DNA of 64,000 nucleotides, taken from Fluviicola taffensis DSM 16823. Lineage in GTDB: Bacteria; Bacteroidota; Bacteroidia; Flavobacteriales_D; Crocinitomicaceae. Shown here in pieces: positions 43,277-53,451 of this stretch. Where the stretch lies: assembly GCF_000194605.1 (NCBI RefSeq), contig NC_015321.1, positions 682,001 through 746,000 of the forward strand, written 5' to 3'. Position 1 is the first letter of the stretch. Each line of letters opens with the position of its first letter. The translations under genes and the position numbers were made by a program. The notes under the pieces are model-generated. The model saw only the letters and a list, made by a program, of their open reading frames with translations, was not told where the DNA came from and did no database searches.

Positions 43277-44386
43277 TTATTTGGTGTAGGTGTATTTACG
43301 TGATCGGGTGATATTAATTCCTAGTGAAACACCATAAGTTGTTCCATATTTATTCATACTTGCGTAGAAATTCAAAGGAACATTCAAGGCTCCAGGTCGA
43401 AAGGTTTTTCCAACTGCAAAAATGAAATTGGTTGAAAAGTAAGTCGCTCCTCTCGTATCTGGTCTTTTGAAATAAGACATTTGGGCTGCATTCACCGCGT
43501 TTAATGCATACAATTCTTGGTATGTTCTAAAATTACCATCATAATCTGTTGTTCCAGAAGCTAATCGTTTCATCGAAAAAGAAGGTCCCATAGCAATTTC
43601 CCAAGCACCCTTTCCAAATCGAACACCGTGCATAATCGCAAGTGAAGGAATTGGAGAACCGTGTTCCATTCCGGCAACATTTCCTAAAAACTCAAACAAT
43701 CCGCTAAACTTTTCGCTTCCAGCATACTGCACTTCCAATTGATATCCAATATTGAACAAAACAGGTAACGTTCCTAGTCCACCTTCGCGTTCATTTCTAG
43801 TGAAAAACTCCGCATTCTCTCCTGTTGGCACCGCAAAACCAATACGCGGACCCGAATTATTCATTTTCCCCAATCCAGAACTAGCTGTTGGGCCATCTTT
43901 AAAAAACAAAGCTTTGTAAACTGATAAATCAACATCCGTTTTGAGCAGTTTATAAATCATGATATCCGTCATTCTGTTCAATTCCCGAGGTTGATTTTCA
44001 AATTGTTGAATTTCATTTTGATCAATCTCGCCTGTTTGAACATTGACAATTTTCATAGAAATCAAAATACGGTCGCCCAATCCTTCATAGCTTGCACTGA
44101 TTGCAAAATCAGCACTTAATTGTTTCCCCACTTTCCCCATACAATCTTTTCCTAAACATTCCTTCATTTTGGTATCACCCAACTTTTCAGCAACATCATA
44201 GCGGTCATTCACCACATATTTTTTGGAATTCACTAAACTTTTATAAATCACAGAACGTAAAATATCTTCATTGGAAGGAATGTTTCGAACTTCAATCCCT
44301 GCAATCATCATTGATGGAAGTTGAGATACTTGAGCAATCGATTTAAACGAGCAAATCCCAATGCAAACTAGTAATAACTTTTTCAT
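43277..44386 (-). CDS. exported protein with CsgG/FlgO-like N-domain and beta-barrel-like C-domain
   Basis: About 369 residues from MKKLLLVCIGICSFKSIAQ (ATG at 44386); the reading frame upstream of this lacks a signal peptide and looks non-coding. The first 160 residues resemble CsgG/TolB-N/DUF2380-like domains: a strand-helix start, KYVVNDRYDVAEKLG, then CLGKDCMGKVGKQLSADFA split in two and ILISMKIVNVQTGEI. The C-terminal 200 residues alternate aromatic strands (VLFNIGYQLEVQY, TYFSTNFIFAVGKTF, GVSLGINITRSRKYTY), suggesting an outer-membrane barrel. A role in envelope assembly or sensing is plausible but unproven. Confidence 0.68.
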   Translation of the reverse strand: MKKLLLVCIGICSFKSIAQVSQLPSMMIAGIEVRNIPSNEDILRSVIYKSLVNSKKYVVNDRYDVAEKLGDTKMKECLGKDCMGKVGKQLSADFAISASYEGLGDRILISMKIVNVQTGEIDQNEIQQFENQPRELNRMTDIMIYKLLKTDVDLSVYKALFFKDGPTASSGLGKMNNSGPRIGFAVPTGENAEFFTRNEREGGLGTLPVLFNIGYQLEVQYAGSEKFSGLFEFLGNVAGMEHGSPIPSLAIMHGVRFGKGAWEIAMGPSFSMKRLASGTTDYDGNFRTYQELYALNAVNAAQMSYFKRPDTRGATYFSTNFIFAVGKTFRPGALNVPLNFYASMNKYGTTYGVSLGINITRSRKYTYTK

Positions 44387-44583
44387 GGTTTTCAATTTTA
44401 AGTTTCGAGACAAATTTGCTAGGTATGCATAACACTGGAAAACGGAATTGTGCGCATGACTACAATCGAGTTGCGATTTTCCGTACACGCTTGTCAAATA
44501 AAACATTGCATGAATTTTTCGTTAAGTATTGAACACCTAGTTTTTAAGCAAATTCTAAGATTGTTTACAATATCTCGACAACA

Positions 44584-44614
44584 AAAAAGGCTGCTACATC
44601 ATGTAACAGCCTTT
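44584..44614 (-). terminator. terminator of the M43 metalloprotease gene
   Basis: AAAGGCTG/CAGCCTTT plus an inner TACAT/ATGTA stem; the minus strand continues with six T. Confidence 0.88.
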
Positions 44615-44632
44615 CAATCAAAAAATAAACTT

Positions 44633-47515
44633 CTATTTTTCCAAAACAAGAGGAATATGTTGTGTTCCCACATTCGTTAAAACACGAATTGTATAAACAC
44701 CTTTTGCCATATTTCTTAAATCAACATCCAGTTTGGAAGTTTCAAGATTTGCGATCTCATAAACAACCTGACCAAGTGCATTGAATACTTTTACTGAATT
44801 CAAATTCACTTCACCAGAATTAATCGTTATTGATCCAACTGAAGGATTGGGATAAACTGAAATGAAGTCCAACTCATTTTCATCAATAGACGCACAAGCA
44901 TCAACTGTAACTGTTGTTTGAGCGGAACCAGAACAGCCATTCCCATTCGTGAAATTATACGTTACAGGAGTTGATCCAATTCCAAGTGTTGCTGGATTAA
45001 ACTGATTTCCTGTTACTCCAGTTCCTGAATAATTTCCTCCTGCCGGATTTCCTTGTGTTAATGTAAACGGGCCATCCGTTGAGCACAACATTGGAACAGA
45101 ACTAAAAGTAACCGTTGGATTTAGATTAACCGTCACAAAAATACTATTCGATACTGGAGAAACGCAAGACCCAACTGTTGTTGTAACAGCATAAGTTCCA
45201 GAAGAGGAAACTGTTATGGAGGATCCATTTGCAGAATTCGACCATGTATTTCCAGAAGGAGCAGAAGATGTCAGTGTAACTGAATTTCCTTGACAAAATG
45301 TCGTGGAACCACCAGCAGTAATTGTTGGTGCAGATGGAACTGGATTAACCGTAATGTATCCTGTTTGATTCGAAGCATTAGATCCCCCTAAATTGGTTGC
45401 AGTCAACGATACATTGTAAGTTCCAGCAGTTGGATATGTCACAACTTGACTTGCAGAAGTAGACGTTGAAGGAGTTCCACCTGGGAATGACCAACTATAT
45501 GAAGTTGGATTATTAGTCGAGGTACTTGTATAAGTTACAGATTGGCCAGCACAAATTGCAGTTCCTGTAGAACTAAATGAAGCAACTGGAGCAGTTGGAG
45601 CACCACTTACTCCTGTTACATTTATATTGTCAACAAAAAGCCTGTTTCCATATCCCGCAAGATTTCGGAATGCAATCCAAACGGAGCTATTTCCTACAAA
45701 CGGTGTTAAATTAATTGTTTCAGATCTCCATTGTGTACCAGAAGGAGTAAAAGATCCAGACACTGAAGCTGTTGTTGCCAAAGTAGCTCCAGATTTCGAA
45801 TAAACGGACGTAAATGTTGCTCCACAATTCGTGGATACCAACACCTCTAATCCATCAGCCGCTCCACTATTAGTTGCATCAAGGGCATAAGCAACATCAA
45901 AAGTCAATTGCGCGCTTGAATAAGCAGTGATATCTGCTTTCGGCAAACGTAGCTCATCATTAGCTCCATTTGCAATAGTGATATTGTAATTATCAAACAG
46001 AAGGGAATTTCCCGCTGTCGGAGTTATTCCTACAGAACTAGATCTGCTCCAGGTTCCACCACTGGCGTTTACAAGAGTCCACCCTGTAGGAGGAAAAGTT
46101 GTAGAAACGAAACCTTGCGAAATTGGCAAACTCACCGTAGTATTTGAATTTACTTGGATATAATTTGTTTTAGATTTAGGATAGGTTGTTCCGTTAGAAG
46201 AAGCAGTTACTGTTAAACTTGCATTATAAGTTCCCGCTGTTGGATAAGTAACTGTTGGACTTACCGCGTTTGAAGTTGCAGGCGTTCCACCAGGGAAAGA
46301 CCATGAATAAGCAGAAATTCCACTTGTTGTACTTGTAGTATAAGTAACTGTTGTTCCTGCACACATCGTAGTTTGATTTGCTGTAAAATCAATTCCACAA
46401 AGAGATGTTGTTCCAGGACCTCCAACCATGCTCAAATTGGGTGCAGACCAGATATTACTTCGCCCACCAACTGAGCTTGTTAATGCAGTTCTCATTCTGT
46501 CAACTTGTCCTTGTGTGAACATTTTCGAACAATAGGAGTAATCCATGTAATTTTCAATATTATCAATCACATTGGTTGTCCATGAACTGTAATTATTGGG
46601 GTCATTTAGATCATTACAAGTGTTGATTGTCGTTACATTCGCACAAGAAGTCACACCAATACACATCGGTGTATCTTGCACGTGATCATCGTCCGCACAG
46701 CTTGCTGCATTTCCTGGATTATTATTATCGCCCCAAACATGGGAAAGATTCATCCAGTGACCAACTTCATGTGTTAAAGCTCGACTCAATTGAACGTCTC
46801 CAGTACCAATAGAACCACAGTAATCATCTAGGATGAAAATTCCATTGTAAAACATGTTTGTTGCATTTGCTGCAGAGCCACCATTTGGTAAGAAGGTATA
46901 ACCTGCCGCTCCTCCAAGATCTTTACAGACATAAATATTCAAATACCGATTATGTGCCCAAACTCCTTGATAAACATTGTTTCCAGCAATAACAGCATTT
47001 ACTTGTAACTGGCCATCATCACCATTGCTCGTAATTGCATTTTGTGTGCGTGTAATTCCGGAGAAACAATTTCCGTTTGGAGCTACGGTAGCAAACACAA
47101 AGTTAATCTCTGCATCTGTAGGCATTCCCTGAAATGGAGTTTGAACAGTATTTGCATCTGCATTTAATCTTCTAAAGTCACGATTCAAAATTGCCAAAGC
47201 GTCTGCTACTTGTGCATCCGAAATGTTTTCGGTTCCGTTGTTGTGGATGATGTGAAAAACAACTGGAATCGTGTAAATCAACCCTGTTGTTTTTACGGTT
47301 GAATTAGGAGTGCCTTTTGGTTTTGGATTAATAGTTTCTCTGAATACAGTCGCAAAGCGTTCTGGATCTTTGATTTGCATTTCTTGCATGCGGTGATGCT
47401 GGCTGCATTTTTCAACTTCTTGCGGAGAGACAAGTTGTTGTGCTTTTTGCGTAGTAACCTGTGAAAAGGAAGTAAATCCGCACAGCAAAACTACAGAAAA
47501 GACGAGTTTTCTCAT
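44633..47515 (-). CDS. secreted M43 zinc metalloprotease with PKD domains and T9SS sorting domain
   Basis: A 960-residue protein with signal peptide MRKLVFSVVLLCGFTSFSQ. The catalytic domain (about 75-365) is of the pappalysin/cytophagalysin M43 type: PVVFHIIHNNGTENISDAQV at its start, zinc site HEVGHWMNLSH (249-259) and Met-turn YMDYSYCSKMFT. Two PKD domains follow (SAYSWSFPGGTP, TSYSWSFPGGTP), separated by a MAM-like or jelly-roll region (APTGWTLVNASGG-type). Ig-like segments come next and the last 80 residues are a T9SS sorting domain (ISVYPNPSVGSI, AKGVYTIRV). It should be an extracellular protease, probably activated by removal of its N-terminal segment. All three zinc histidines and the glutamate are present. 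Confidence 0.93.
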   Translation of the reverse strand: MRKLVFSVVLLCGFTSFSQVTTQKAQQLVSPQEVEKCSQHHRMQEMQIKDPERFATVFRETINPKPKGTPNSTVKTTGLIYTIPVVFHIIHNNGTENISDAQVADALAILNRDFRRLNADANTVQTPFQGMPTDAEINFVFATVAPNGNCFSGITRTQNAITSNGDDGQLQVNAVIAGNNVYQGVWAHNRYLNIYVCKDLGGAAGYTFLPNGGSAANATNMFYNGIFILDDYCGSIGTGDVQLSRALTHEVGHWMNLSHVWGDNNNPGNAASCADDDHVQDTPMCIGVTSCANVTTINTCNDLNDPNNYSSWTTNVIDNIENYMDYSYCSKMFTQGQVDRMRTALTSSVGGRSNIWSAPNLSMVGGPGTTSLCGIDFTANQTTMCAGTTVTYTTSTTSGISAYSWSFPGGTPATSNAVSPTVTYPTAGTYNASLTVTASSNGTTYPKSKTNYIQVNSNTTVSLPISQGFVSTTFPPTGWTLVNASGGTWSRSSSVGITPTAGNSLLFDNYNITIANGANDELRLPKADITAYSSAQLTFDVAYALDATNSGAADGLEVLVSTNCGATFTSVYSKSGATLATTASVSGSFTPSGTQWRSETINLTPFVGNSSVWIAFRNLAGYGNRLFVDNINVTGVSGAPTAPVASFSSTGTAICAGQSVTYTSTSTNNPTSYSWSFPGGTPSTSTSASQVVTYPTAGTYNVSLTATNLGGSNASNQTGYITVNPVPSAPTITAGGSTTFCQGNSVTLTSSAPSGNTWSNSANGSSITVSSSGTYAVTTTVGSCVSPVSNSIFVTVNLNPTVTFSSVPMLCSTDGPFTLTQGNPAGGNYSGTGVTGNQFNPATLGIGSTPVTYNFTNGNGCSGSAQTTVTVDACASIDENELDFISVYPNPSVGSITINSGEVNLNSVKVFNALGQVVYEIANLETSKLDVDLRNMAKGVYTIRVLTNVGTQHIPLVLEK

Positions 47516-47671
47516 AAGCGTAGTTTAATTTTGAAATATAGTTTTTAGTTCTGGACGGAAATTTAACTAAAAAATCGTTTCAAAATCATCATTACTATAT
47601 CCAGAAATAGAAATGTGAATATCTTCTTTATGAAAATCGCTGATTTATAAGCACCATCAAGTTTCGCAAGC

Positions 47672-47754
47672 AGATTACGCAGATTCACACAGACATGACG
47701 AATGAAATATCTATTGTTTAAACCTAAACAACTCCTGAAAAATCTGCGTAATCT
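47672..47754. repeat. 14-bp perfect inverted repeat in an intergenic region
   Basis: AGATTACGCAGATT (47672-47685) and AATCTGCGTAATCT (47741-47754) are exact inverted copies separated by 55 bases. The surrounding 320 bases (47516-47837) hold no recognisable gene. The word resembles low-complexity intergenic repeats of Bacteroidetes. Confidence 0.85.
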
Positions 47755-47837
47755 CTTAAATCTAGGTCCACCAAAGCCCAAATTGTCAATCCACCAACAA
47801 ATAAATCAATAAACTGAATCGGCGAGATCTAATCAGC

Positions 47838-49124
47838 TTACCTCAACTTTTGCAATGCTGCCTTCAAATTTGAAATAACACCATCTACATCTTCCAATTT
47901 ACAGGTTCCAACTGAAAGTCTATACCAACTTGAATCATCTGAAGAACCAAAAGCATAAAACGGCACAATAGCCACTTTCGCTTCGTCTAAAATGTATTTG
48001 GTAACATCTTGGGTTGTTTCTAACACGTGTCCTGATTCTGTTTTCAATCCGTGTAATTGGAATTGAACGGTCAAATAAATTGCAGCTTCTGGAGCAATCG
48101 CATCTACTTTATGTCCTGCTGCTTTCAAGGATTGAATACCAGAATAAAACCCAACTAAGCGTGCATTTATTTCCGATTTGATGTGATTCAAATAAGTATC
48201 ATAATCACTCAATTCATTCAAATATTTCGCGGTTGCGAGTTGCTCTGCTTTTGGAGCCCAAGCACCTACGTGTGTCAATATCGATTTGATTTTATTAATC
48301 ACAAATTTCGGTCCCATTGTCCAACCAACACGAACTCCTGTTGCAGCTAAAGATTTTGAAATTCCGTCTACAAACAACGTATATTCACGCATTTCTGGTC
48401 TCAATGAAACAGGATTGTAATGCTCAATAGATCCGTGAGTCAATGGCCAGTAAATTTGGTCATACATGACATAAAGAGGCTTCACTCCAAGCAACAACCG
48501 TTTTTTATTTTCAGCCAATACTAAATCACAAATCTGTTCCAAATCTTCTTTCGAAAAAACCGTTCCTGTCGGATTTAATGGAGAACAAAGAGCCAACAAA
48601 CTTGCTTCTGGAAGAAATGGAGCTATCTCTTCTGCACGCGGCATGAAATTATTATCAGAACTCGTTTCAATTAAGATTGGTCGGGCATTATTCAAATAGG
48701 TATAATGATTATTATTCCAAGATGGGACAGGGAAAATTACCGCATCTCCTGGATCAACAACAGCTTTAAAAATGGCATAAATAGCTGGGCGAGCTCCACC
48801 TGTAATTACAATTTCATCCGTTGCATACTCCAAATCACCGCGCTTACTCAACAATTGAGAAACAGCTTGACGCAATTCTAGCATTCCATCTGCAGCTGGA
48901 TAATTTGTTTGGTCTTCCGCGTAAGCTTCTTGAATATATTGCTTCAACTCAGCTGGAATTGGAAAAACGGTTGGATTAAAATCTCCGATAGTTAGGTTAT
49001 ACACCTTTTCCCCTTGTTTAATCTTCTCATTGACTTCAGCAGCCAATTTGATGATTTCAGAACCAATAATGTGCTCTGCTAATTTAGAAACCTGGGGTGT
49101 AGAACTTTCTTTTTTGATATCCAT
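47838..49124 (-). CDS. pyridoxal-phosphate-dependent class I/II aminotransferase
   Basis: A 428-residue aspartate-aminotransferase-like enzyme. Fold-type I features are in order: VYNLTIGDFNP, YPAADGMLELRQAV, TGGARPAIYAIFKAV (PLP phosphate contact), PSWNNNHYT, SPLNPTGTVFSKEDL (Asn for PLP), YDQIYW (Asp/Tyr) and DGISKSLAATGVRVGW with the Schiff-base lysine. A late RLSVG supplies the substrate-carboxylate arginine. It is cytoplasmic and probably transaminates aspartate, aromatic or other amino acids. The gene stands alone; the substrate cannot be fixed from sequence. Confidence 0.9.
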   Translation of the reverse strand: MDIKKESSTPQVSKLAEHIIGSEIIKLAAEVNEKIKQGEKVYNLTIGDFNPTVFPIPAELKQYIQEAYAEDQTNYPAADGMLELRQAVSQLLSKRGDLEYATDEIVITGGARPAIYAIFKAVVDPGDAVIFPVPSWNNNHYTYLNNARPILIETSSDNNFMPRAEEIAPFLPEASLLALCSPLNPTGTVFSKEDLEQICDLVLAENKKRLLLGVKPLYVMYDQIYWPLTHGSIEHYNPVSLRPEMREYTLFVDGISKSLAATGVRVGWTMGPKFVINKIKSILTHVGAWAPKAEQLATAKYLNELSDYDTYLNHIKSEINARLVGFYSGIQSLKAAGHKVDAIAPEAAIYLTVQFQLHGLKTESGHVLETTQDVTKYILDEAKVAIVPFYAFGSSDDSSWYRLSVGTCKLEDVDGVISNLKAALQKLR

Positions 49125-49261
49125 GACTACTTCAAAATTATTGAAGCAAAAATATACACAATTGTTAGGATATTTGGATGAAAAACCGAAAAACTGGTCA
49201 AAAACCGATTATCAGTTAGCGAAAGGTTCAAAGATTAGGTTGAGTGGTTTTGGGAATGGAC

Positions 49262-49379
49262 GTTTAAGATATTAAGACATCAGGATATTAGGACTTACAT
49301 CTTGCTAGAAGTAAAAAATAAAGTCCTAATATCTTAATATCCTGAAGTCTGCCCCGACACTTCGATGTCTTAAAATCCA
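49262..49379. repeat. dispersed AAGAC/GGATATTA repeat, inverted copies
   Basis: Contains TTAAGACATCAGGATATTA (49272-49290), identical to 13182-13200. ATATTAGGACTT (49285-49296) is inverted exactly as AAGTCCTAATAT (49321-49332), and CTTAATATCCTGAAGTCT (from 49333) is a near-perfect inverted copy of the long word. It lies between the cupredoxin and aminotransferase genes. Confidence 0.8.
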
Positions 49380-49380
49380 A

Positions 49381-49965
49381 TTAGTTCTTCACCAATTTCT
49401 CTTGAAGGATTTTTCCTTGAGCATTAATCTCAATCACATAAGTCCCTTGTTTCAAGGAAGAAATATTTAATTGATTTTTGTTTTTCAAATTTTCAGACAA
49501 AACCTGTTTTCCAGCCATGTCATAAATCACCACCGTGAAATCCGTTGCTGTTGTTTGGATTGTAATCGTTTCCACTGCAGGATTCGGTCCAAAACTGATT
49601 ACTGAAGTCGTCTTATTATCAAGACCTAAATTTGGATCAACGACAGTAACTTTGCCTGTCATCATTGCCGAATGGACATCACAACGATACATGTAGATAC
49701 CTGGCACATTAAATCGTTTTCCAAATGTCCAATTTTGACCCGTTGTCAGCATAGAAAACGATTCTGGATTTGCTGCAAATGTTGCCGTTGTTCCATTCAA
49801 ATTATGACTCCCATTGTTATTATTAATCCATGTCACTGAATCTCCCAAATCAATTGTTAAATCATTCGGTGACCAAGCCATGGCTTGAGCATCAACTTGA
49901 TGGTCTGTTTGTCCAAATGCAATTGGTGCAAGACATGTGAAAACTAATTGCGTAATTTTTCTCAT
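49381..49965 (-). CDS. secreted cupredoxin (plastocyanin/azurin-like) with T9SS sorting domain
   Basis: A 194-residue protein with signal peptide MRKITQLVFTCLAPIAFGQ. The copper-binding domain (about 20-110) has PNDLTIDLGDSVTWINNNNG, the first histidine in GSHNLNG, and the ligand loop YRCDVHSAMMTG with Cys, His and Met, so a type 1 copper site is likely. The C-terminal 75 residues form a T9SS sorting domain (ISFGPNPAVETI, KQGTYVIEI). It would be a blue-copper electron carrier or copper-handling protein exposed outside the cell. All four ligands are present. Confidence 0.88.
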   Translation of the reverse strand: MRKITQLVFTCLAPIAFGQTDHQVDAQAMAWSPNDLTIDLGDSVTWINNNNGSHNLNGTTATFAANPESFSMLTTGQNWTFGKRFNVPGIYMYRCDVHSAMMTGKVTVVDPNLGLDNKTTSVISFGPNPAVETITIQTTATDFTVVIYDMAGKQVLSENLKNKNQLNISSLKQGTYVIEINAQGKILQEKLVKN

Positions 49966-50164
49966 AAGCTTCTGTTTTTGTGTGTTCTATAAATAATTCT
50001 ATCTATCAGACAAGACGCGAAGAATCAATAATGGTTGTATCAATTAAACTCTTTGCGGGTTTATTTAGTTAATTCGTTAGATTCCATGATCAATTCACAT
50101 CTTTATTCTTTCCTGAATCATATTCTCTTAGATTTCCCTATTTTTAAAATTCTAAAATCAATTT

Positions 50165-53100
50165 ATGAAAAAAGGATTTGCTTGGGTCATGATTGGCGCA
50201 ATGATTATGAGTCTCAGAATGCCCACTCCACCTCAAGAAGCATCAACGAACCCGCTCTGGATGAGATACCCAGTTATTTCCCCTGATGGAAAGACCATTG
50301 TTTTTACTTACAAAGGTGATATTTATCAAGTGCCTGCCGCTGGAGGAGTTGCTGCACCAGTAACCTTAAGTGGTGCGCATGACTTTATGCCCGTTTTTTC
50401 TCCAGATGGAAAAACCATTTATTTTGCTTCAGACCGACATGGAAATTTTGATGTTTTCTCCGTTCCGCTTCAAGGTGGGGCTACAAAACGATTAACGTTT
50501 CATTCCAGCAATGATTACCCACAATGTCTTTCTGATGACGGAAAAAGAATCATTTTTATTGCAGCTCGTGGCGACAATGCTGCCATGTCTCAATTCCCTT
50601 ACGGTGCTTTAGGTGAGGTTTATTCTGTAGGAATTGACGGTGGCCGCGAAAAACAAGAGTTATCAATTACTGCTGAAAACATCAAATGGAACAAAGCGGG
50701 AACAAAAATGCTTTTCCACGATAAAAAAGGATACGAAGATCCTTGGAGAAAACACCACCAATCATCCGTTACAAGAGATGTTTGGATGTATGAAAAAGAA
50801 GGCGACAAATTTACGAAACTGACAGATTTTGGAGGCGAAGATCGAAATCCAGTCTGGAATAGCGACGAATCTAACATCTTCTATTTGAGTGAAAAAAGTG
50901 GTTCTTACAATGTTTGGAAAATGAATCCAAGTTCACCAAACGCTGCAACACAAGTCTCCAAATTCGACAAAAATCCTGTTCGTTTTCTATCTGTTTCCAA
51001 TGAGAACACCTTATGTTATGGATATGACGGCGAAATTTACACACAGAAAGAAGGATCAAATCCGCAGAAAGTAAACATTCAAATTAATGCAGAAGATCGC
51101 AATGCAGACAATAAAAACAGCGTTGAAACGGGCGGTGCATCTGAAATTGCTGTGGCTCCAAATGGAAAAGAAGTTGTTTTCACCAACCACGGAGATGTTT
51201 TCACAGTTTCTCTTGAAAATGGTGTAACAAAACAAATCACCAATACTCCAGAAGAAGAACGTAACGTGAGTTTTTCTCCAGATGGTAAAGCGATTTTATA
51301 TGCTTCAGAACGAAATAAAATTTGGGGAATCTACCAAACAACGATGATTCGAAAAGAAGATGCTTACTTCTATGTTTCTACCTTGTTAAAAGAAGAAGCA
51401 TTGATCGTCACTGATAAAGAATCTTTCCAACCACAATATTCCCCAGATGGTAAAGAAATTGCTTTCTTGGAAAATAGAACTGCAGTAAGCGTTTACAATT
51501 TGGCCTCCAAGAAAATTCGAAACGTACTTCCTGAAACGAAAAACTACTCCTACAGCGACGGAGATCAAACATTCAACTGGGCACCTGATAGCAAATACAT
51601 TTTGGTTTCTTTCTTACAAGATGGAAATTGGCATGAACAAATTGGATTAGTCGATGTGAGTGGAGGAAAACCAATGTTAGAATTAACTCAAAATGGGTTC
51701 TCCAATGGTGGTCCAAAATTCCAACTAGATGGAAAAGCAATCCTATGGTTCTCCAACCGCGATGGAATGAAAAATGTTGCTAGTCATGGTTCACAACAAG
51801 ATGCGTATGCCCTTTTCTTGGATCAAAATGCTTTTGACTTGTTCAAAATGAAAAAAGCAGATTACGAATTGTGGAAAGAACAAAAAGAAAAGACGGACAA
51901 GGAAAAAACAACGGAGAAAGAAACTCCTGCAAAAAAAGGAAAAGGTGAAAAAACAGATACAACCAAAAAAGTAGAACCGTTGAAAATTGACCTAACAGGG
52001 TTAATGGATCGCCAAGTTCGCTTAACGGAAAATTCTTCTTTCTTGCAAGATGCATTCCTGGATCCAAAAGGAGAAAAGCTCTACTATTTAAGTCCAAATG
52101 AAGACGGAACAAACTTATATGTTCGTGACTTCAAAGAACACGAAACAAAAATGCTGATTCCTCTCAAAGCTAATGGCATGTGGAGTACTTCGATGGATAA
52201 AGAAGGGAAAAACATCTTCGCAGTGATTGATGGGAAATTAACCCGTTTGGATTTAGAAAAAGGCGAACGAAAAGATATTCCATTCAGAGCTGAACGAACA
52301 CAAGATAGCTATGCAGAAAGAGCGTATTTGTTTGAACACATGTGGAGACAAGTGAAAACGAAATTCTATGTCGCAGACTTACAAGGAACTGATTGGGATT
52401 ATTACAAAACAACTTACGCAAAGTTCCTTCCTCATATCAATAACAATTACGACTACGCAGAAATGTGTAGCGAATTATTGGGTGAATTAAATGCTTCACA
52501 CACAGGATGTCGTTTTTACTCACGACCTGAAAATGGAGATGAAACAGCTCAATTAGGTGTTATTTTGGATGAGAATTTCACAGGAACTGGACTGAAAATT
52601 GCTGAAATTTTAGATAAAGGTCCGCTTGTAAGTTCTGAAACTAAAATCAAGGCTGGAGCAATCATTGAAAAAATTGATGGCATTGAAATTAAACCAGAAT
52701 TGAATTATTACCCGCTCTTGAATCGGAAATCAGGGAAAACAGTTTTACTTTCTGTATTTGACCCTGCAAGTGGGAAACGTTGGGAAGAGATTGTCAAACC
52801 AATTTCTACTGGAATACAAAACGAATTGCTTTACCAACGTTGGATTAAGCGCATGCAGGTAATGACCGAAAAATTGTCTGACGGTAAACTAGGTTATATG
52901 CATGTTCGTGGAATGGACGACCACAGCTACCGTGAATTCTACAATCAGGTAATGGGGAAATACATCAACAAAGAAGCGTTGATTGTCGATACACGGTTCA
53001 ATGGTGGAGGTTGGTTACATGATGATTTAGCAACCTTCTTATCGGGAAAACAATACATCAATTTTGTACCTCGCGGTCAGAAAATCGGAATTGAACCAGG

Positions 53101-53431
53101 ATCAAAATGGACAAAACCAAGCTGCGTCATCATGGGAGAAGGAAACTACTCCGATGCGCACATGTTCCCTGTAGTTTACAAAACTTTGGGGATTGGAAAA
53201 TTAATTGGAATGCCCGTACCAGGAACAGGAACAGCCGTTTGGTGGGAAAATCTACAAGACAATTCATTGATCTTCGGAATTCCACAAGTTGGAGTAATGA
53301 CTATGGATGGAAAATACTACGAAAACAACCAATGTGAACCAGACTTTAAAGTAGAAAATGACTACAAAACCATGTTGAAAGGTGAAGATGCACAATTGAA
53401 AAAAGCGGTTGATGTATTGTTAGGGAAATAG
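50165..53431 (+). CDS. tricorn-like S41 family peptidase
   Basis: A 1088-residue exported protease. After a signal-like N-terminus (FAWVMIGAMIMSLRM) come PD40/WD40-like blades with the repeated SPDGK[TE]I motif (YPVISPDGKTIVF, PVFSPDGKTIYF, VSFSPDGKAILY). A lysine-rich linker (about 575-605, EKTTEKETPAKKGKG) leads to the tricorn C1/C2 catalytic core with a PDZ-like domain. His779 in NASHTGCRF and Ser996 in EGNYSDAHMFP fit the active site, and ENNQCEPDF may give the glutamate. It probably degrades peptides in the periplasm. The gene stands alone with a strong terminator. Confidence 0.92.
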   Translation: MKKGFAWVMIGAMIMSLRMPTPPQEASTNPLWMRYPVISPDGKTIVFTYKGDIYQVPAAGGVAAPVTLSGAHDFMPVFSPDGKTIYFASDRHGNFDVFSVPLQGGATKRLTFHSSNDYPQCLSDDGKRIIFIAARGDNAAMSQFPYGALGEVYSVGIDGGREKQELSITAENIKWNKAGTKMLFHDKKGYEDPWRKHHQSSVTRDVWMYEKEGDKFTKLTDFGGEDRNPVWNSDESNIFYLSEKSGSYNVWKMNPSSPNAATQVSKFDKNPVRFLSVSNENTLCYGYDGEIYTQKEGSNPQKVNIQINAEDRNADNKNSVETGGASEIAVAPNGKEVVFTNHGDVFTVSLENGVTKQITNTPEEERNVSFSPDGKAILYASERNKIWGIYQTTMIRKEDAYFYVSTLLKEEALIVTDKESFQPQYSPDGKEIAFLENRTAVSVYNLASKKIRNVLPETKNYSYSDGDQTFNWAPDSKYILVSFLQDGNWHEQIGLVDVSGGKPMLELTQNGFSNGGPKFQLDGKAILWFSNRDGMKNVASHGSQQDAYALFLDQNAFDLFKMKKADYELWKEQKEKTDKEKTTEKETPAKKGKGEKTDTTKKVEPLKIDLTGLMDRQVRLTENSSFLQDAFLDPKGEKLYYLSPNEDGTNLYVRDFKEHETKMLIPLKANGMWSTSMDKEGKNIFAVIDGKLTRLDLEKGERKDIPFRAERTQDSYAERAYLFEHMWRQVKTKFYVADLQGTDWDYYKTTYAKFLPHINNNYDYAEMCSELLGELNASHTGCRFYSRPENGDETAQLGVILDENFTGTGLKIAEILDKGPLVSSETKIKAGAIIEKIDGIEIKPELNYYPLLNRKSGKTVLLSVFDPASGKRWEEIVKPISTGIQNELLYQRWIKRMQVMTEKLSDGKLGYMHVRGMDDHSYREFYNQVMGKYINKEALIVDTRFNGGGWLHDDLATFLSGKQYINFVPRGQKIGIEPGSKWTKPSCVIMGEGNYSDAHMFPVVYKTLGIGKLIGMPVPGTGTAVWWENLQDNSLIFGIPQVGVMTMDGKYYENNQCEPDFKVENDYKTMLKGEDAQLKKAVDVLLGK

Positions 53432-53451
53432 CACACATAATTTACTCAATG

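Noticed and set aside
50620-52112. Several antisense frames within the S41 peptidase gene
   Set aside because: The plus strand is a full-length, motif-complete protease; the antisense frames have no start context or domains.
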